A stretch of 64,000 nt of DNA from Enterococcus sulfureus ATCC 49903 (GTDB lineage Bacteria > Bacillota > Bacilli > Lactobacillales > Enterococcaceae): assembly GCF_000407605.1 (NCBI RefSeq), contig NZ_ASWO01000001.1:434001-498000 (forward strand), given 5' to 3'. Numbering within the stretch: position 1 is the stretch's first letter; each line of letters begins with the position of its first letter. Below the pieces are notes generated by a model. It was not told the origin of the DNA, made no database searches, and was given only the letters and a program-made list of their open reading frames with translations. The translations under genes were made by a program, and so were the position numbers. This document shows, one piece after another, positions 27,482-38,491 of this stretch.

Positions 27482-28663
27482 ATGGATGAACAATTGAAAC
27501 CTAGTACAACTCAAACAGATGCATTAGATGATCTTTTAGCAGATCCGTTTGATTTTCCATTGGAGCAAGCTACAGCAAATGCACCTGTAACACCTGTCAA
27601 TACTCAAAAATTAATCGATAAATTACCAGAAGAACGTCAAAAGCAAGCACGCGATTTAGCAGAAAAAATCGATGTCACCAATCAGCAAGCTGTCATTACG
27701 TATGGTGCGAATGCCCAAACAAAACTAAGCCAATTTTCACAATCAATGCTTGATCATGTCCAAACTTCAGATATCGGACCCATCGGTGATTCTTTGAGCG
27801 AATTGATGTATCGATTACAAGAAGCGAATCCTGACGAACTTCGTGCTGGTGAGGGCAATATTTTTCAACGAATGTTTGGAAAAGTAAAACAATCCATTTA
27901 TGAAGTTACGGCAAAATATCAAAAAATCGGCGCTCAAATCGATAAAGTAGCGGTCAAATTAACCCAAGAAAAAGATGGCTTATTAAAAGACAATCAGATG
28001 CTTGAAGAATTGTATCAAAAAAATAAAGATTATTTTGATGCATTAAATATTTATATTGCAGCCGGCGAGCTAAAAATAGATGAATTGCAACAAACGATCA
28101 TTCCAGAAGCGACTGCAAAAGCGCGTGAGACTGGTGATCAAATGGATGCACAGATCGTCAATGATTATACGCAATTTTTAGATCGTTTAGATAAACGGAC
28201 GCACGATTTAAAATTAGCTCGACAAATTACCATTCAGCAAGCGCCACAAATTCGTTTGATTCAAAATACGAACCAAGCTTTAGCTGAAAAAATCCAAGCA
28301 TCTGTCTCTACGGCCATTCCATTATGGAAAAATCAAGTTGTGATCGCGTTAACGTTACTTCGTCAAAAAGACGCCGTGACTGCTCAACGACAAGTCTCCG
28401 AAACAACAAATGACCTCTTGAAGAAAAATTCTGAGTTGTTGAAGATTTCCGCTATCGAAACGGCTAAGGAAAACGAACGAGGCATCGTGGATATCGAAAC
28501 GCTGCAAAAAACTCAAAATGACTTGATTGAAACGATTCAAGAAACCTTGCGAATTCAACAAGAAGGAAAAGAAAAACGTCGAAGTGCAGAACTAGAGCTT
28601 CATACAATGGAAAATGATTTGAAAGACAAACTGTTAGATCTAACAAGTCAACGAAACCAATAA
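27482..28663 (+). CDS. telA: TelA-family toxic-anion resistance protein
   Basis: 393 aa, soluble, almost wholly helical with long coiled-coil segments (about 150-390). It contains TelA family stretches such as [21 protein letters not shown], read here as [15 protein letters not shown], and [17 protein letters not shown] and [20 protein letters not shown]. Family members are linked to tellurite and bacteriocin tolerance, mechanism unknown. AGGAGG precedes ATG 27482. Probably expressed with xpaC through a leaky hairpin. Confidence 0.92.
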   Translation: MDEQLKPSTTQTDALDDLLADPFDFPLEQATANAPVTPVNTQKLIDKLPEERQKQARDLAEKIDVTNQQAVITYGANAQTKLSQFSQSMLDHVQTSDIGPIGDSLSELMYRLQEANPDELRAGEGNIFQRMFGKVKQSIYEVTAKYQKIGAQIDKVAVKLTQEKDGLLKDNQMLEELYQKNKDYFDALNIYIAAGELKIDELQQTIIPEATAKARETGDQMDAQIVNDYTQFLDRLDKRTHDLKLARQITIQQAPQIRLIQNTNQALAEKIQASVSTAIPLWKNQVVIALTLLRQKDAVTAQRQVSETTNDLLKKNSELLKISAIETAKENERGIVDIETLQKTQNDLIETIQETLRIQQEGKEKRRSAELELHTMENDLKDKLLDLTSQRNQ

Positions 28664-28698
28664 AAAAACGAGATATCATAATGATATCTCGTTTTTTT
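28662..28698. terminator. Bidirectional terminator between telA and CPBP gene
   Basis: Perfect 12-bp arms ACGAGATATCAT/ATGATATCTCGT with a 1-nt formal loop, flanked by seven A and seven T, between convergent stops. Confidence 0.92.
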
Positions 28699-29371
28699 AA
28701 TTAATAAGTTTAGCCAATAATAACAATAGTGCCGGAAACAGGCTATTGCTTGCATTAAAAAATAAATGAGTAAAAATCGAACCCCAGATATTTTTAAAGA
28801 AATAACAAATCAATGCAAAATATGCACCTACGATCATATATGGTACGGTATCAATAACAGAGCCGTTAAAATTAAAGTAATGGATTAGTCCAAATAAAAC
28901 AGAAGAAACAAAAAACATAAGGACTTTCCCTACTCCGGGCTTGATTTTCATAAATAGCAGATAACGAAATGTTAACTCCTCTGAAAACGGCGCCATTAAT
29001 GGTTGGATACTAGCGGCGATCATCACGAATAAAGAAGCATACGTGATGGATTCTAAAGGATTGGCTTCTAGAGAACTTCCCATCAATCCTCTGGTGAAAG
29101 ATAAAAGAATATACGCCCCAAGCGTCAGAATAATGTTTAAAAGCAATTTTAGCCATAAACGTCGCTTGTAATGTTGAAATTGCTCTTTTAAAAATGGTCC
29201 AAATAGATAGAGCATCGTAAGCAATCCTAATCCAAAAATAATAAAATTAATAATTAATGAAGCATTTGCACCAATATGTTTAAAGAATACTTTAAAAATC
29301 AAAACGGAAATCAACAATTCTATCGGAATCACACAAAGACCCAAATACTCTTTTTTTGTCCAACTGTTCAC
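28697..29371 (-). CDS. CPBP-family intramembrane metalloprotease
   Basis: 224 aa with about seven to eight membrane helices. CPBP (Abi/CAAX) motifs: motif 1 SEELTFRYLLF with the EExxxR pattern, motif 2 FGLIHYFNF with the catalytic His, and a later FTHLFFNASNS His/Asn pair. Such proteases cleave within membranes, and in LAB some give bacteriocin self-immunity. It starts right at the histidine kinase stop (29371/29372), so it is the third cistron of a response regulator-kinase-protease operon. Its natural substrate could be a component of the envelope-stress pathway; this is inference. Confidence 0.88.
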   Translation of the reverse strand: MNSWTKKEYLGLCVIPIELLISVLIFKVFFKHIGANASLIINFIIFGLGLLTMLYLFGPFLKEQFQHYKRRLWLKLLLNIILTLGAYILLSFTRGLMGSSLEANPLESITYASLFVMIAASIQPLMAPFSEELTFRYLLFMKIKPGVGKVLMFFVSSVLFGLIHYFNFNGSVIDTVPYMIVGAYFALICYFFKNIWGSIFTHLFFNASNSLFPALLLLLAKLIN

Positions 29372-30406
29372 CTACTCATCCTCCTCGTATTCATTATAAT
29401 AACTTAATTTAGGGAAGAATAAAGAAACAGTCGTTCCTTCCTTCCATTGCGATTGAACCGTCAACTCGATTCCTAATTTTTGTGCTAAATTTTTCGCTAG
29501 ATAAAGTCCTAGCCCTGTAGAATGGATTTGGGCATTACGGCCATTCGTTCCGGTAAATCCTTTGTCGAAAATTCGTTTTAGATCTTCTGGAGGAATACCT
29601 ATTCCTGTATCTACGATATGTAACATCACACCACGCTTTTGTTTTTCGATTCGTGTCATGACAACTCCAGCATCATCTGTATACTTAATGGCATTTGATA
29701 CTATTTGTCGATAGATGAATGCGACCCACTTCGGATCAGTCAATACGACTTCATCTTCGCCAATCAAAGAAAAACGAATATTTTTTTGAATAAAATAATT
29801 CGCCTGACTACGAATGACTGGCTGAATCGTTTCTTTTAGCGAGCTTTCTTGGATCAAATAATCTTTTGTAAAACTTTCTAATCGCGCAACGTATAAGACT
29901 TGTTCAACATAATCATTCATGCGCGTTAATTCATTTTCTAGTGCGATATATTTATCATCTGGTATATCAAATTCGATTGAGCGTAGTAATAATTGACTAG
30001 CTGCTAAAGGGAGTTTGATTTCATGGACCCAAGAATCAATATATTCTTTTTGTTCTTCTTGCGCGGAGATTACTTCTTGCATCATCGCTTGATGCTCTTG
30101 AATAGCCTGATTTACATACTGTTGCTGCAATTTTTCAACTGAACTCCGCGCTCCGGTTAAATAATTTTGCAATACACTGTAATCTTCTGAGACTGCTAAT
30201 TTTCGCCACCAACTACGTTTTAAAACATAATGAATCGACTGGATCCCGACTAGTCCGATAAATTCAATCACAAATAGATATCCCGCAATACTCCATTCGA
30301 ATGGATAATTGGGCGTCAACCATATGACAAATACCGTAAGCATAAAAAATACGATCCAGCCAAGATACGTCAACCACTGATCCTTGATATAATTTCGTAT
30401 CGTCAT
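29372..30406 (-). CDS. Intramembrane-sensing sensor histidine kinase (BceS-like)
   Basis: 344 aa. Two N-terminal membrane helices (about 14-30 and 38-58) are separated by only a few residues (TPNYPFEW), so there is no extracellular sensor. The HisKA-like region has phosphoacceptor H128 in SWVHEIKLPLAAS; the ATPase domain has N box SNAIKYT, G1 DTGIGIPPED and G2 STGLGLYLAKNLA. BceS kinases normally sense through a BceAB ABC transporter; none is adjacent here, the partner gene being a CPBP protease. It lies 10 bp after the regulator gene. Confidence 0.93.
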   Translation of the reverse strand: MTIRNYIKDQWLTYLGWIVFFMLTVFVIWLTPNYPFEWSIAGYLFVIEFIGLVGIQSIHYVLKRSWWRKLAVSEDYSVLQNYLTGARSSVEKLQQQYVNQAIQEHQAMMQEVISAQEEQKEYIDSWVHEIKLPLAASQLLLRSIEFDIPDDKYIALENELTRMNDYVEQVLYVARLESFTKDYLIQESSLKETIQPVIRSQANYFIQKNIRFSLIGEDEVVLTDPKWVAFIYRQIVSNAIKYTDDAGVVMTRIEKQKRGVMLHIVDTGIGIPPEDLKRIFDKGFTGTNGRNAQIHSTGLGLYLAKNLAQKLGIELTVQSQWKEGTTVSLFFPKLSYYNEYEEDE

Positions 30407-30416
30407 ACCACTATCC

Positions 30417-31091
30417 TCACGGCACGATATAGCCTTGGCCTACTTTCGTTTCGATATAGCCGTAAACTCCCGCTTGTTCGATTTTACGACGAAGCCGATT
30501 GATATTCACAGTTAATGTATTATCATCAACAAATCGTTCATCGTCCCATAAAGCGCGTAATAATTTTTCTCGACTTAAAATTTTCCCGTGATTTTTCATT
30601 AAAATATACAGTAATCGATATTCATTTTTACTCAAATCAACAAGTTCACCTTTGATCTCGACACTACTATTGTCGACATTCAATACAAGCTCGTTATGAG
30701 ATAAAGTTTCCTGACTAGCTTCAACATAGTTATATGATCGACGCAACAGTGCATTGATTTTAGCTACTAAAACATCTAAATCGAATGGTTTTGTAACGAA
30801 ATCGTCTGCTCCCATATTCATTGCCATGATCATATCCATATTAGTATTACGACTTGAAATAAAAATAATCGGTACCTTCGAGATTTCACGGATTTTTTGA
30901 CACCAATAATAGCCATCAAAAACAGGCAAGTTGATATCTAATAACACAAGTTGTGGTTGTTCTTGTTGAAAATCGTCAAATACTTTTTGAAAATCTGTAG
31001 TTCCGTAAGTTTCAAATTGCCATTTTTCTAATTCTTCGCTAATTAATTCACGAATCACTTTTTCATCTTCTACAATCATTATTTTCGCCAT
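30417..31091 (-). CDS. OmpR-family response regulator (BceR-like)
   Basis: 224 aa. The receiver domain has phospho-acceptor D52 (LVLLDINLP), an acidic pocket VEDE and K in FVTKPFD. The C-terminal winged helix has YRLLYILMKNHGKILSREKL and DDNTLTVNINRLRRKIE, close to BceR/YxdJ regulators. First gene of the operon. The region upstream has TTACAA-17-TATACG as a candidate promoter on the minus strand. Targets are likely this operon and an unlinked resistance transporter. Confidence 0.95.
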   Translation of the reverse strand: MAKIMIVEDEKVIRELISEELEKWQFETYGTTDFQKVFDDFQQEQPQLVLLDINLPVFDGYYWCQKIREISKVPIIFISSRNTNMDMIMAMNMGADDFVTKPFDLDVLVAKINALLRRSYNYVEASQETLSHNELVLNVDNSSVEIKGELVDLSKNEYRLLYILMKNHGKILSREKLLRALWDDERFVDDNTLTVNINRLRRKIEQAGVYGYIETKVGQGYIVP

Positions 31092-31164
31092 GATAACGTC
31101 CTCCTTTAATCCTTAACCCGTTCATATCCACTAAACGTATAGTTTATTTTCTTCTCCATTGTAA

Positions 31165-31195
31165 CAAAAAAAAGAAGGAGATGCTCTCCTTCTTT
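31165..31195 (-). terminator. Terminator of nagB
   Basis: Perfect 11-bp arms (AAAGAAGGAGA/TCTCCTTCTTT), a TGC loop and a T-run on the minus strand, just past the nagB stop. Confidence 0.9.
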
Positions 31196-31202
31196 ACTCA
31201 AT

Positions 31203-31919
31203 TTATTGACTTAATTCACAAGTTGCGTCTGAATCGGCAATAATAATCACATTTGGATGATTTTGCAATACACTTGCAGGCAGCTCTTCTGTGATCGGGC
31301 CTTCGATCATTCCTTTGATCGCCTCCGCTTTAGCTGTGCCAAAAGCAAGTAAAATAATCATGTTACTCTTCATAATCGATTGAATCCCCATAGAGATCGC
31401 TTGTGTCGGTACGTCTTCGATCTTATCGAAATAACGTTGATTTGCTTGAATAGTAGATTCGGTCAATTCAACTACATGTGTTGGTGTATCGAATGCAGTT
31501 CCAGGCTCATTAAAACCGATATGTCCATTACGTCCGATTCCTAAAATCTGCAGATCAACTGGATGATCCATTAAGATTTTTTCGTAACGCTGACACTCAG
31601 CAGATAAGTCCGTTGCTTTTCCATTTGGAATGTAACTTTCTTTAAATGGTTTTTGTGCGAATAAATGCTCGTGCATATACATATGATAACTTTGTGGATC
31701 GGTAGCTGAAAGTCCAACATATTCATCTAAATTTACAGAGGATAGCTTAGAAAAATCTAAATCGCTTGATACCATTTCTTGATAGAGCGTTTCAGGCGTA
31801 CTACCTGTTGCTAAGCCCATCGTTTCTAAGCCATTTTCCATTGCTTCTTTTACTAAGTCAAACGCTTTTTTTCCGCCTTCTGCTGCATTGTTTACTTGAA
31901 TAAGTTTCATATTCTGCAC
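31203..31919 (-). CDS. nagB: Glucosamine-6-phosphate deaminase
   Basis: 238 aa. It converts glucosamine-6-phosphate to fructose-6-phosphate and ammonia, the last step of amino-sugar catabolism. Motifs: [12 protein letters not shown] (phosphate loop), VNLDEYVGL with the general-base Asp, and [15 protein letters not shown] with the catalytic His. Length is normal for the short Gram-positive form lacking the allosteric tail. A perfect GGTATATACC-type palindrome upstream suggests control by a NagR-like GntR repressor. Confidence 0.96.
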   Translation of the reverse strand: MQNMKLIQVNNAAEGGKKAFDLVKEAMENGLETMGLATGSTPETLYQEMVSSDLDFSKLSSVNLDEYVGLSATDPQSYHMYMHEHLFAQKPFKESYIPNGKATDLSAECQRYEKILMDHPVDLQILGIGRNGHIGFNEPGTAFDTPTHVVELTESTIQANQRYFDKIEDVPTQAISMGIQSIMKSNMIILLAFGTAKAEAIKGMIEGPITEELPASVLQNHPNVIIIADSDATCELSQ

Positions 31920-31926
31920 CTCTCTC

Positions 31927-31942
31927 TTTGGTATATACCAAA
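31927..31942. promoter_or_regulatory. Palindromic operator upstream of nagB (NagR/dre-like)
   Basis: TTTGGTATATACCAAA, a perfect 16-bp palindrome 7 bp upstream of the nagB start codon. It resembles the NagR (YvoA) operator core TGGTATAGACCA, with TA for GA in the centre. Confidence 0.65.
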
Positions 31943-31991
31943 TTTAACATAGGTTTCAAAAAAATGCAAGTATTGTCTAGACCATTTTGGG

Positions 31992-33497
31992 TTATTCTGC
32001 TAAAAAAGCCTTCATATTAGTTTGATCAACAACCGGAAAATGTGCGATTTGCTGCGCAATAGCCGCTGCTATTGCTTTCAAATGCCCAGGTTCATCATTT
32101 TCAATTTGTAGGACTAACAAAGGTTCATGAAGACTTAATCGAAGTAAATACCAGCCTGATCCATACGGTTCACTGATTTTCATGCGAATTCCCTCTTCAT
32201 TTTCTGGATCTAAAGTAAATCCTGATGGTAAAAATGTCTTGAACGAATCAATTACTTGTTGACCATTTACTCGTGCATCTTCTTTGATCAAGAAGCGGAT
32301 TTCTTTTGTTTCAGCTGGTTGTTTTAAGTCCGCCATCAATTCATCTAAACTTTTTTCTTCTTTAGCTAATTGAGGAAGTAACATCAAAATTTTAGCGATC
32401 ACATAGGCACCATCATCCAAAAAGTAGTTTTCTTTAAAGGCTGCATGTCCACTAGTCTCGATCGCCAATTGAGAGTCGATCCCTTCGTTGTTTAGCGCGA
32501 TTGCTTTATTGATGACATTACGATAGCCTGAGATATAACGCACTTGCTTTCCACCGAGTGATTCAATGAATACTTTTACATGATCAGAAGTTGGTGAATT
32601 GGTTACAATGCTCGTTCCAGGGTATTCGTGTAGGACAATCTGGCTTAATACAGCAATTAAATTATTACGATTCATCACTTCACCAGACTTTGTCACGACT
32701 GCTGAACGGTCAACATCCGTATCAAAGATCACACCTAAATCGGCTTGATGAGCTAGGACAGCTTTTTGAATACTCGCCATCGCTTCTTTATTATCTGGAT
32801 TTGGAATATGATTAGGAAACGCGCCATCTGGCTCTAAAAATTGTGAACCATCCGTATTTGCGCCAAGTACTTCTAGTACATGTTTCGCAAAAAAACCACC
32901 TGCTCCATTTCCGGCATCCACGATAATGTGCCAATTTTTTAAAGGTTGTTCTTGATCTGTCTTCATACCAGCTTTGATTTTTTTTACGAGATCTGCAGCA
33001 TACGGCGTTAAAATATCAGCTTTTAATAATTCCCCGTTTTCTTTTGTCTCCGACAAATGGCTATGTTCTAAAATAAAGCGAATATCTTCTTTTTCTGCAC
33101 CACCATCGCGACTAAATATTTTGATCTCGTTAAAATAATAAGGCAAATGACTTGCTGTGAACATGATTCCAGCATCACAATTAAACGCCTCAAATTGTGT
33201 CGCCATAAACATTGCAGGTGTTGTCGCCAATTCAAAATCGATTACTTGAACACCTTGAGCACGTAAGGCCTTAATAAAATGCTGTACCAATATCGGTCCA
33301 CTTAACCGACTATCACGACCTATCCCAATTGTTAAAGGATGTTGATATCCCTTTTGTGACATCAACCAAGATGTCACACCATAAGCGATTTTTTCTACTG
33401 CTTCTGGTGTCAAATTTGCTTGATGTTCATCGGTCTCAATCGCAATTCCTCGAATATCCGATCCATTTTGTAACGATGCTAGTGTTCCCACAATCAA
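31992..33497 (-). CDS. Phosphohexomutase (phosphomannomutase/phosphoglucomutase family)
   Basis: 501 aa, four-domain alpha-D-phosphohexomutase. The active-site serine loop reads FTASHLPYYFNEIKIF; most bacterial PMM/PGM have TASHNP, so this belongs to the TASHLP branch. The metal loop DTDVDRSAV fits DxDxDR. The sugar loop region is IETSGHAAFKEN, where ESSGH/EMSGH is usual, and the phosphate loop is near the C-terminus (RMKISEPYGSGWYL). It interconverts hexose 1- and 6-phosphates; mannose or glucose cannot be told apart. It lies 73 bp upstream of nagB on the same strand, with the nagB operator between them. Confidence 0.88.
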   Translation of the reverse strand: MIVGTLASLQNGSDIRGIAIETDEHQANLTPEAVEKIAYGVTSWLMSQKGYQHPLTIGIGRDSRLSGPILVQHFIKALRAQGVQVIDFELATTPAMFMATQFEAFNCDAGIMFTASHLPYYFNEIKIFSRDGGAEKEDIRFILEHSHLSETKENGELLKADILTPYAADLVKKIKAGMKTDQEQPLKNWHIIVDAGNGAGGFFAKHVLEVLGANTDGSQFLEPDGAFPNHIPNPDNKEAMASIQKAVLAHQADLGVIFDTDVDRSAVVTKSGEVMNRNNLIAVLSQIVLHEYPGTSIVTNSPTSDHVKVFIESLGGKQVRYISGYRNVINKAIALNNEGIDSQLAIETSGHAAFKENYFLDDGAYVIAKILMLLPQLAKEEKSLDELMADLKQPAETKEIRFLIKEDARVNGQQVIDSFKTFLPSGFTLDPENEEGIRMKISEPYGSGWYLLRLSLHEPLLVLQIENDEPGHLKAIAAAIAQQIAHFPVVDQTNMKAFLAE

Positions 33498-33575
33498 ATA
33501 CCTCCCGTACTTTTCTTAATTTTAGTTTTTATTACTATAAAATAAGTGTACCTGAAACTTTTAAAATTAGATAGC

Positions 33576-33607
33576 AAAAAAACACGCTCTTTTTAAAAGA
33601 GCGTGTT
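33576..33607 (-). terminator. Terminator of the GH1 gene
   Basis: Perfect 13-bp arms AACACGCTCTTTT/AAAAGAGCGTGTT followed by T-run on the minus strand, 9 bp after the stop at 33617. Confidence 0.9.
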
Positions 33608-33616
33608 CATCATTCT

Positions 33617-35366
<1,750 letters not shown>

Positions 35367-35957
35367 TTAACTATTTTTTCTTTGCACGCGACAAGGATTT
35401 CCATATGCGACCACATTGCTAGGAATGTCTTTTGTAACAACACTTCCAGCACCAATCACTACATTATCTCCGATCGTTACCCCAGGCATAATAATCGCTC
35501 CGCCACCGATCCAAACATCATTACCTATACTTACAGGTGCAGTGAGTGTTTGACAAAATGAAAACTCTACTTGTTTACCAGTAGAGACAAATCGTTCTTT
35601 AGCTGATGTCGGATGATAGGCTGTATAGATTTGAACATTGGGTGCGATCAATGCTCGATCACCAAGTTTAATTATATTGTCATCTAAGAAAGTACAATTC
35701 ATATTGATCTCGCAGCCTTCACCTAAATAAATATTTTCACCATAATCGACAAAAAAAGGAGGAGTTATCCAAACCTCATTTCCTACTTTACCTAATAATT
35801 GGTGCAATATCTCAGATTTTTTTTGACTATTTAACGAATCCAATTGATTATATTCACGTACTAAATCTTTTGCCTTATGCCATCTAGCAAGTAAACTCGG
35901 GTCACTGCAATCATAAGCTTCTCCAGCTAACATTTTTTCACGTTCAGTTCGTTTCAC
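35367..35957 (-). CDS. Maltose/galactoside O-acetyltransferase family protein
   Basis: 196 aa. The N-terminal Mac domain ([19 protein letters not shown], read here as [17 protein letters not shown]) is followed by a left-handed beta-helix of hexapeptide repeats ([47 protein letters not shown], given here in part as [17 protein letters not shown]). The His of [10 protein letters not shown] is the catalytic base. It transfers acetyl from acetyl-CoA to sugars such as maltose or galactosides. It follows the tyrosine phosphatase gene, but a terminator separates them. Confidence 0.92.
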   Translation of the reverse strand: MKRTEREKMLAGEAYDCSDPSLLARWHKAKDLVREYNQLDSLNSQKKSEILHQLLGKVGNEVWITPPFFVDYGENIYLGEGCEINMNCTFLDDNIIKLGDRALIAPNVQIYTAYHPTSAKERFVSTGKQVEFSFCQTLTAPVSIGNDVWIGGGAIIMPGVTIGDNVVIGAGSVVTKDIPSNVVAYGNPCRVQRKNS

Positions 35958-35985
35958 ATCGATTCCTCCTTTTAGTTGAGTATAA

Positions 35986-36013
35986 CAAAAAAAGACGAGT
36001 ACTCTCGTCTTTT
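35986..36013 (-). terminator. Terminator of the tyrosine phosphatase gene
   Basis: Perfect 10-bp arms AAAAGACGAG/CTCGTCTTTT, a TACT loop and seven T on the minus strand. It overlaps the stop codon at 36012. Confidence 0.88.
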
Positions 36014-36779
36014 AAACTAAATAGATCAGTTGTAATTCATTTTTTTCAGCAGGTGTCACTTGGAGTGCTTCTGATAAAAATCGTTCCGTACTGCCATATG
36101 TTTTTTCCATTTGTTCAAAACTAGCAGCTAAATATTCTGATTTTGCTTCAAAAAAGACTGGTAATTCTTTGATGATCGCATCAGGTAGCGTCAGTTCCTT
36201 CACTTGTTCTTTCATTTGCGACAAGCTTGCAGTCAAGTGTTTATTTGTTTGTAAGTAGTCTTCAAAAATCGTTTCTTTCTCTACATCCATCAACAATAAA
36301 AACAAAGCAGCAGCAAAACCAGTTCGGTCTTTTCCAGCTGTACAGTGGAACAAAATACTTTGATCTGGTTGTTCATTTTTCAATAACATATCGAGATAGA
36401 TCCGATATGTCGCATGAGCTTGTGGACTGGTAATGAAATTACGATATAAGTCTATCATGATCTCGTCTGCAGTTTTATTTTGTTGCAACTGTGTCATCAA
36501 TCCTTGTGGCGAAGCAGAAGTATCAAATACTGGCAAAAAATAATTAGTTATTCCACACGGCGTGGCATCGGGTTTTGCTTCGCGTTCTTCTTTCGATCGA
36601 AAATCAATGATTTTACGTACACCATATTGATATAAGAATTCTTGATCTTCTGTCGACAGTTGACTTAAATCGGCTGAACGAATCAATTTTTTAGACCGAA
36701 TCGTCCGTCCAAATCGATTTTGATAGCCTCCCATATCCCGTACATTTTCTGCATTATGTAAGTTTAATTGTATTTGCAT
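36012..36779 (-). CDS. Protein-tyrosine/lipid phosphatase (Y_phosphatase3, PtpB-like)
   Basis: 255 aa from ATG 36779, with AAGGAG 8 nt upstream; the in-frame GTG at 36788 is too close to that site. The P-loop HCTAGKDRTG has the catalytic Cys and Arg (CX5R), with Lys and Asp in between as in MptpB/LipA triple-specificity phosphatases. N-terminal NVRDMGGY is the conserved region of this family. There is no signal peptide. It may act on phosphotyrosine or phosphoinositides; the cellular target is unknown. Monocistronic. Confidence 0.9.
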   Translation of the reverse strand: MQIQLNLHNAENVRDMGGYQNRFGRTIRSKKLIRSADLSQLSTEDQEFLYQYGVRKIIDFRSKEEREAKPDATPCGITNYFLPVFDTSASPQGLMTQLQQNKTADEIMIDLYRNFITSPQAHATYRIYLDMLLKNEQPDQSILFHCTAGKDRTGFAAALFLLLMDVEKETIFEDYLQTNKHLTASLSQMKEQVKELTLPDAIIKELPVFFEAKSEYLAASFEQMEKTYGSTERFLSEALQVTPAEKNELQLIYLV

Positions 36780-36878
36780 ATCCGCCACTCCTTTTTTGAT
36801 ACTTCTATAATACTCATTATCTACACAAAATTCATGTGAAGAAAAGAGAATTTTTCGAACAAGTTTGTAAGGTAGCGC

Positions 36879-38354
36879 CTACTTATTTTTATTAAAAAAA
36901 TCAAAAAGCGCTTGGCGGATCGTAGACATATCTTCTACTAAGAATGCGGACGTCACAAAGCAACGAATCATAGGTTCTTGAACTTGTTTGGAGACCCGAT
37001 GTTCATACTGATTCAAATGGATCATAATATCTGGAGCATCGTAGTCAAAAGTGATGTTATACAAATAAGAAAAAGATTCTCGGACGATATTTTCTGCTGT
37101 TCGAATTTCTAAAATCGTACGTGCTCCAATAAAACCAACTTTGATTTTTCGTTCCTGAAAGGACAAGTTAGTTAAATAGGCCACTAATTTGCCATAGTTT
37201 TTTTGCAAAACTTCGATCGGACCAATAATATAATTTGGATAGTACGCATTTAATTCTTTTAGATAGTTTGCCAAGTTATCCATTAATTGAGGCACACGAA
37301 TATCTAATTCACGGTAATGAATCGAATTGATCCACTTTGGAAATAGCCAATCATTCAAATGAATCGTTAAAAAAAATGGATAAAGTTCGTTTTGATAAGA
37401 AGTAGAAAGTGCTGTGATTTCATATGAAAAAGCTGTCATCGCACTTTTTAAAAACATAGTTAAAGGCAGTTCTTCCGATGTAATCAGCGTCAGCACTTGT
37501 TTTCCTTTAGGGCGCATATAGAAAAAATCCTTAGCTAAAATTTGGAAAATCAAATATTCTTGTTCAGTAGTCGACAGACGAAATACGTCTAATGGCAATA
37601 TATTTGCTTGTTGGATCAGTTCAATTACTCGCACGTTTTCTTGTAATCGTTCGGATAATTGAACTTTATATCCTAACTTGACACGAGTCATCTGAATCGC
37701 TAAATCATATTTGATTGTTTGGATGACTTCTGATTCCATTGCGCGTCGATACTTAAAATCAGAAAGTTCGAATACTTTTTCAATAAATAGATCGATTTGA
37801 CGCTCGTCTACTGATTCGAATGGCCACGGTGAATATTCATATAAATTCATCAGTCCATCTCGTGCCAATCGACGAATGATGGATTCATCTCCTATCAGTA
37901 TCAACTCTCCTTGAGATGTCTTGATATTTAAGGCGTATTCTTTTAATAGCTTTCGCATACTACTTAACCGGCGTTTTAAAGTCGATTCAGAAAGATAAAA
38001 TTCTTCCATAAATTGAATTCGATTGACACGCTTTCCTAAGATCAAACGTACACCTAATTGGACGATGGCACATTGTTGGACGATATAATTCCGAAAAAAA
38101 CGATAGTCACTGATATCATATACTTCCCACGTTACAATGTGATTATCAAAAGCAAATTCAATCGTGTGCACACCACTTTTTTTTAGAAAAGATGCAATCA
38201 ATTCTCCATAACGCATGACTGTTTTTTCGTTCATCTCTAGCTGAACGGCAAGATCTTTCAATAAAATCTTTCCATCGACACGTTCTAGTGCATTTAATAT
38301 ATAAATTACTCGTTCAATCTCTGGATCGTACAATTGCGATAGGTCACTCCCCAT
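36879..38354 (-). CDS. Mga/AtxA-family transcription regulator, downstream copy
   Basis: 491 aa from ATG 38354 (GGAGGAGG upstream); the start at 38417 lacks a site. N-terminal LYDPEIERVIYILNALERV leads into a first HTH (KDLAVQLEMNEKTVMRY, residues ~35-52). A second, Mga-type HTH follows (MEEFYLSESTLKRRLSSMRKLL, here EEFYLSESTLKRRLSSMRK, about 125-145). The middle resembles a PRD-like region and the C-terminus (VGFIGARTILEIRTAENIV) an EIIB-like fold. This is the Mga/AtxA plan of sugar-PTS-responsive virulence regulators. It is paralogous to the regulator at 49847-51358 and ends the surface locus, after the sortase terminator. Confidence 0.85.
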   Translation of the reverse strand: MGSDLSQLYDPEIERVIYILNALERVDGKILLKDLAVQLEMNEKTVMRYGELIASFLKKSGVHTIEFAFDNHIVTWEVYDISDYRFFRNYIVQQCAIVQLGVRLILGKRVNRIQFMEEFYLSESTLKRRLSSMRKLLKEYALNIKTSQGELILIGDESIIRRLARDGLMNLYEYSPWPFESVDERQIDLFIEKVFELSDFKYRRAMESEVIQTIKYDLAIQMTRVKLGYKVQLSERLQENVRVIELIQQANILPLDVFRLSTTEQEYLIFQILAKDFFYMRPKGKQVLTLITSEELPLTMFLKSAMTAFSYEITALSTSYQNELYPFFLTIHLNDWLFPKWINSIHYRELDIRVPQLMDNLANYLKELNAYYPNYIIGPIEVLQKNYGKLVAYLTNLSFQERKIKVGFIGARTILEIRTAENIVRESFSYLYNITFDYDAPDIMIHLNQYEHRVSKQVQEPMIRCFVTSAFLVEDMSTIRQALFDFFNKNK

Positions 38355-38453
38355 ATTACCTCCTCCTTTATATCCATTCACCAACATATAAAAAATAACA
38401 CAAATATCATTTATCAACTTATATGATACTGTATAACATAATATATTAAAATA

Positions 38454-38491
38454 AAAATAAGACTATATGATTATTCATAAAGTCTTATTTT
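38454..38491 (-). terminator. Terminator of the WxL/sortase operon
   Basis: AAAATAAGACT/AGTCTTATTTT arms, a 16-nt loop and a T-rich tail on the minus strand, overlapping the sortase stop at 38485. Confidence 0.75.
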
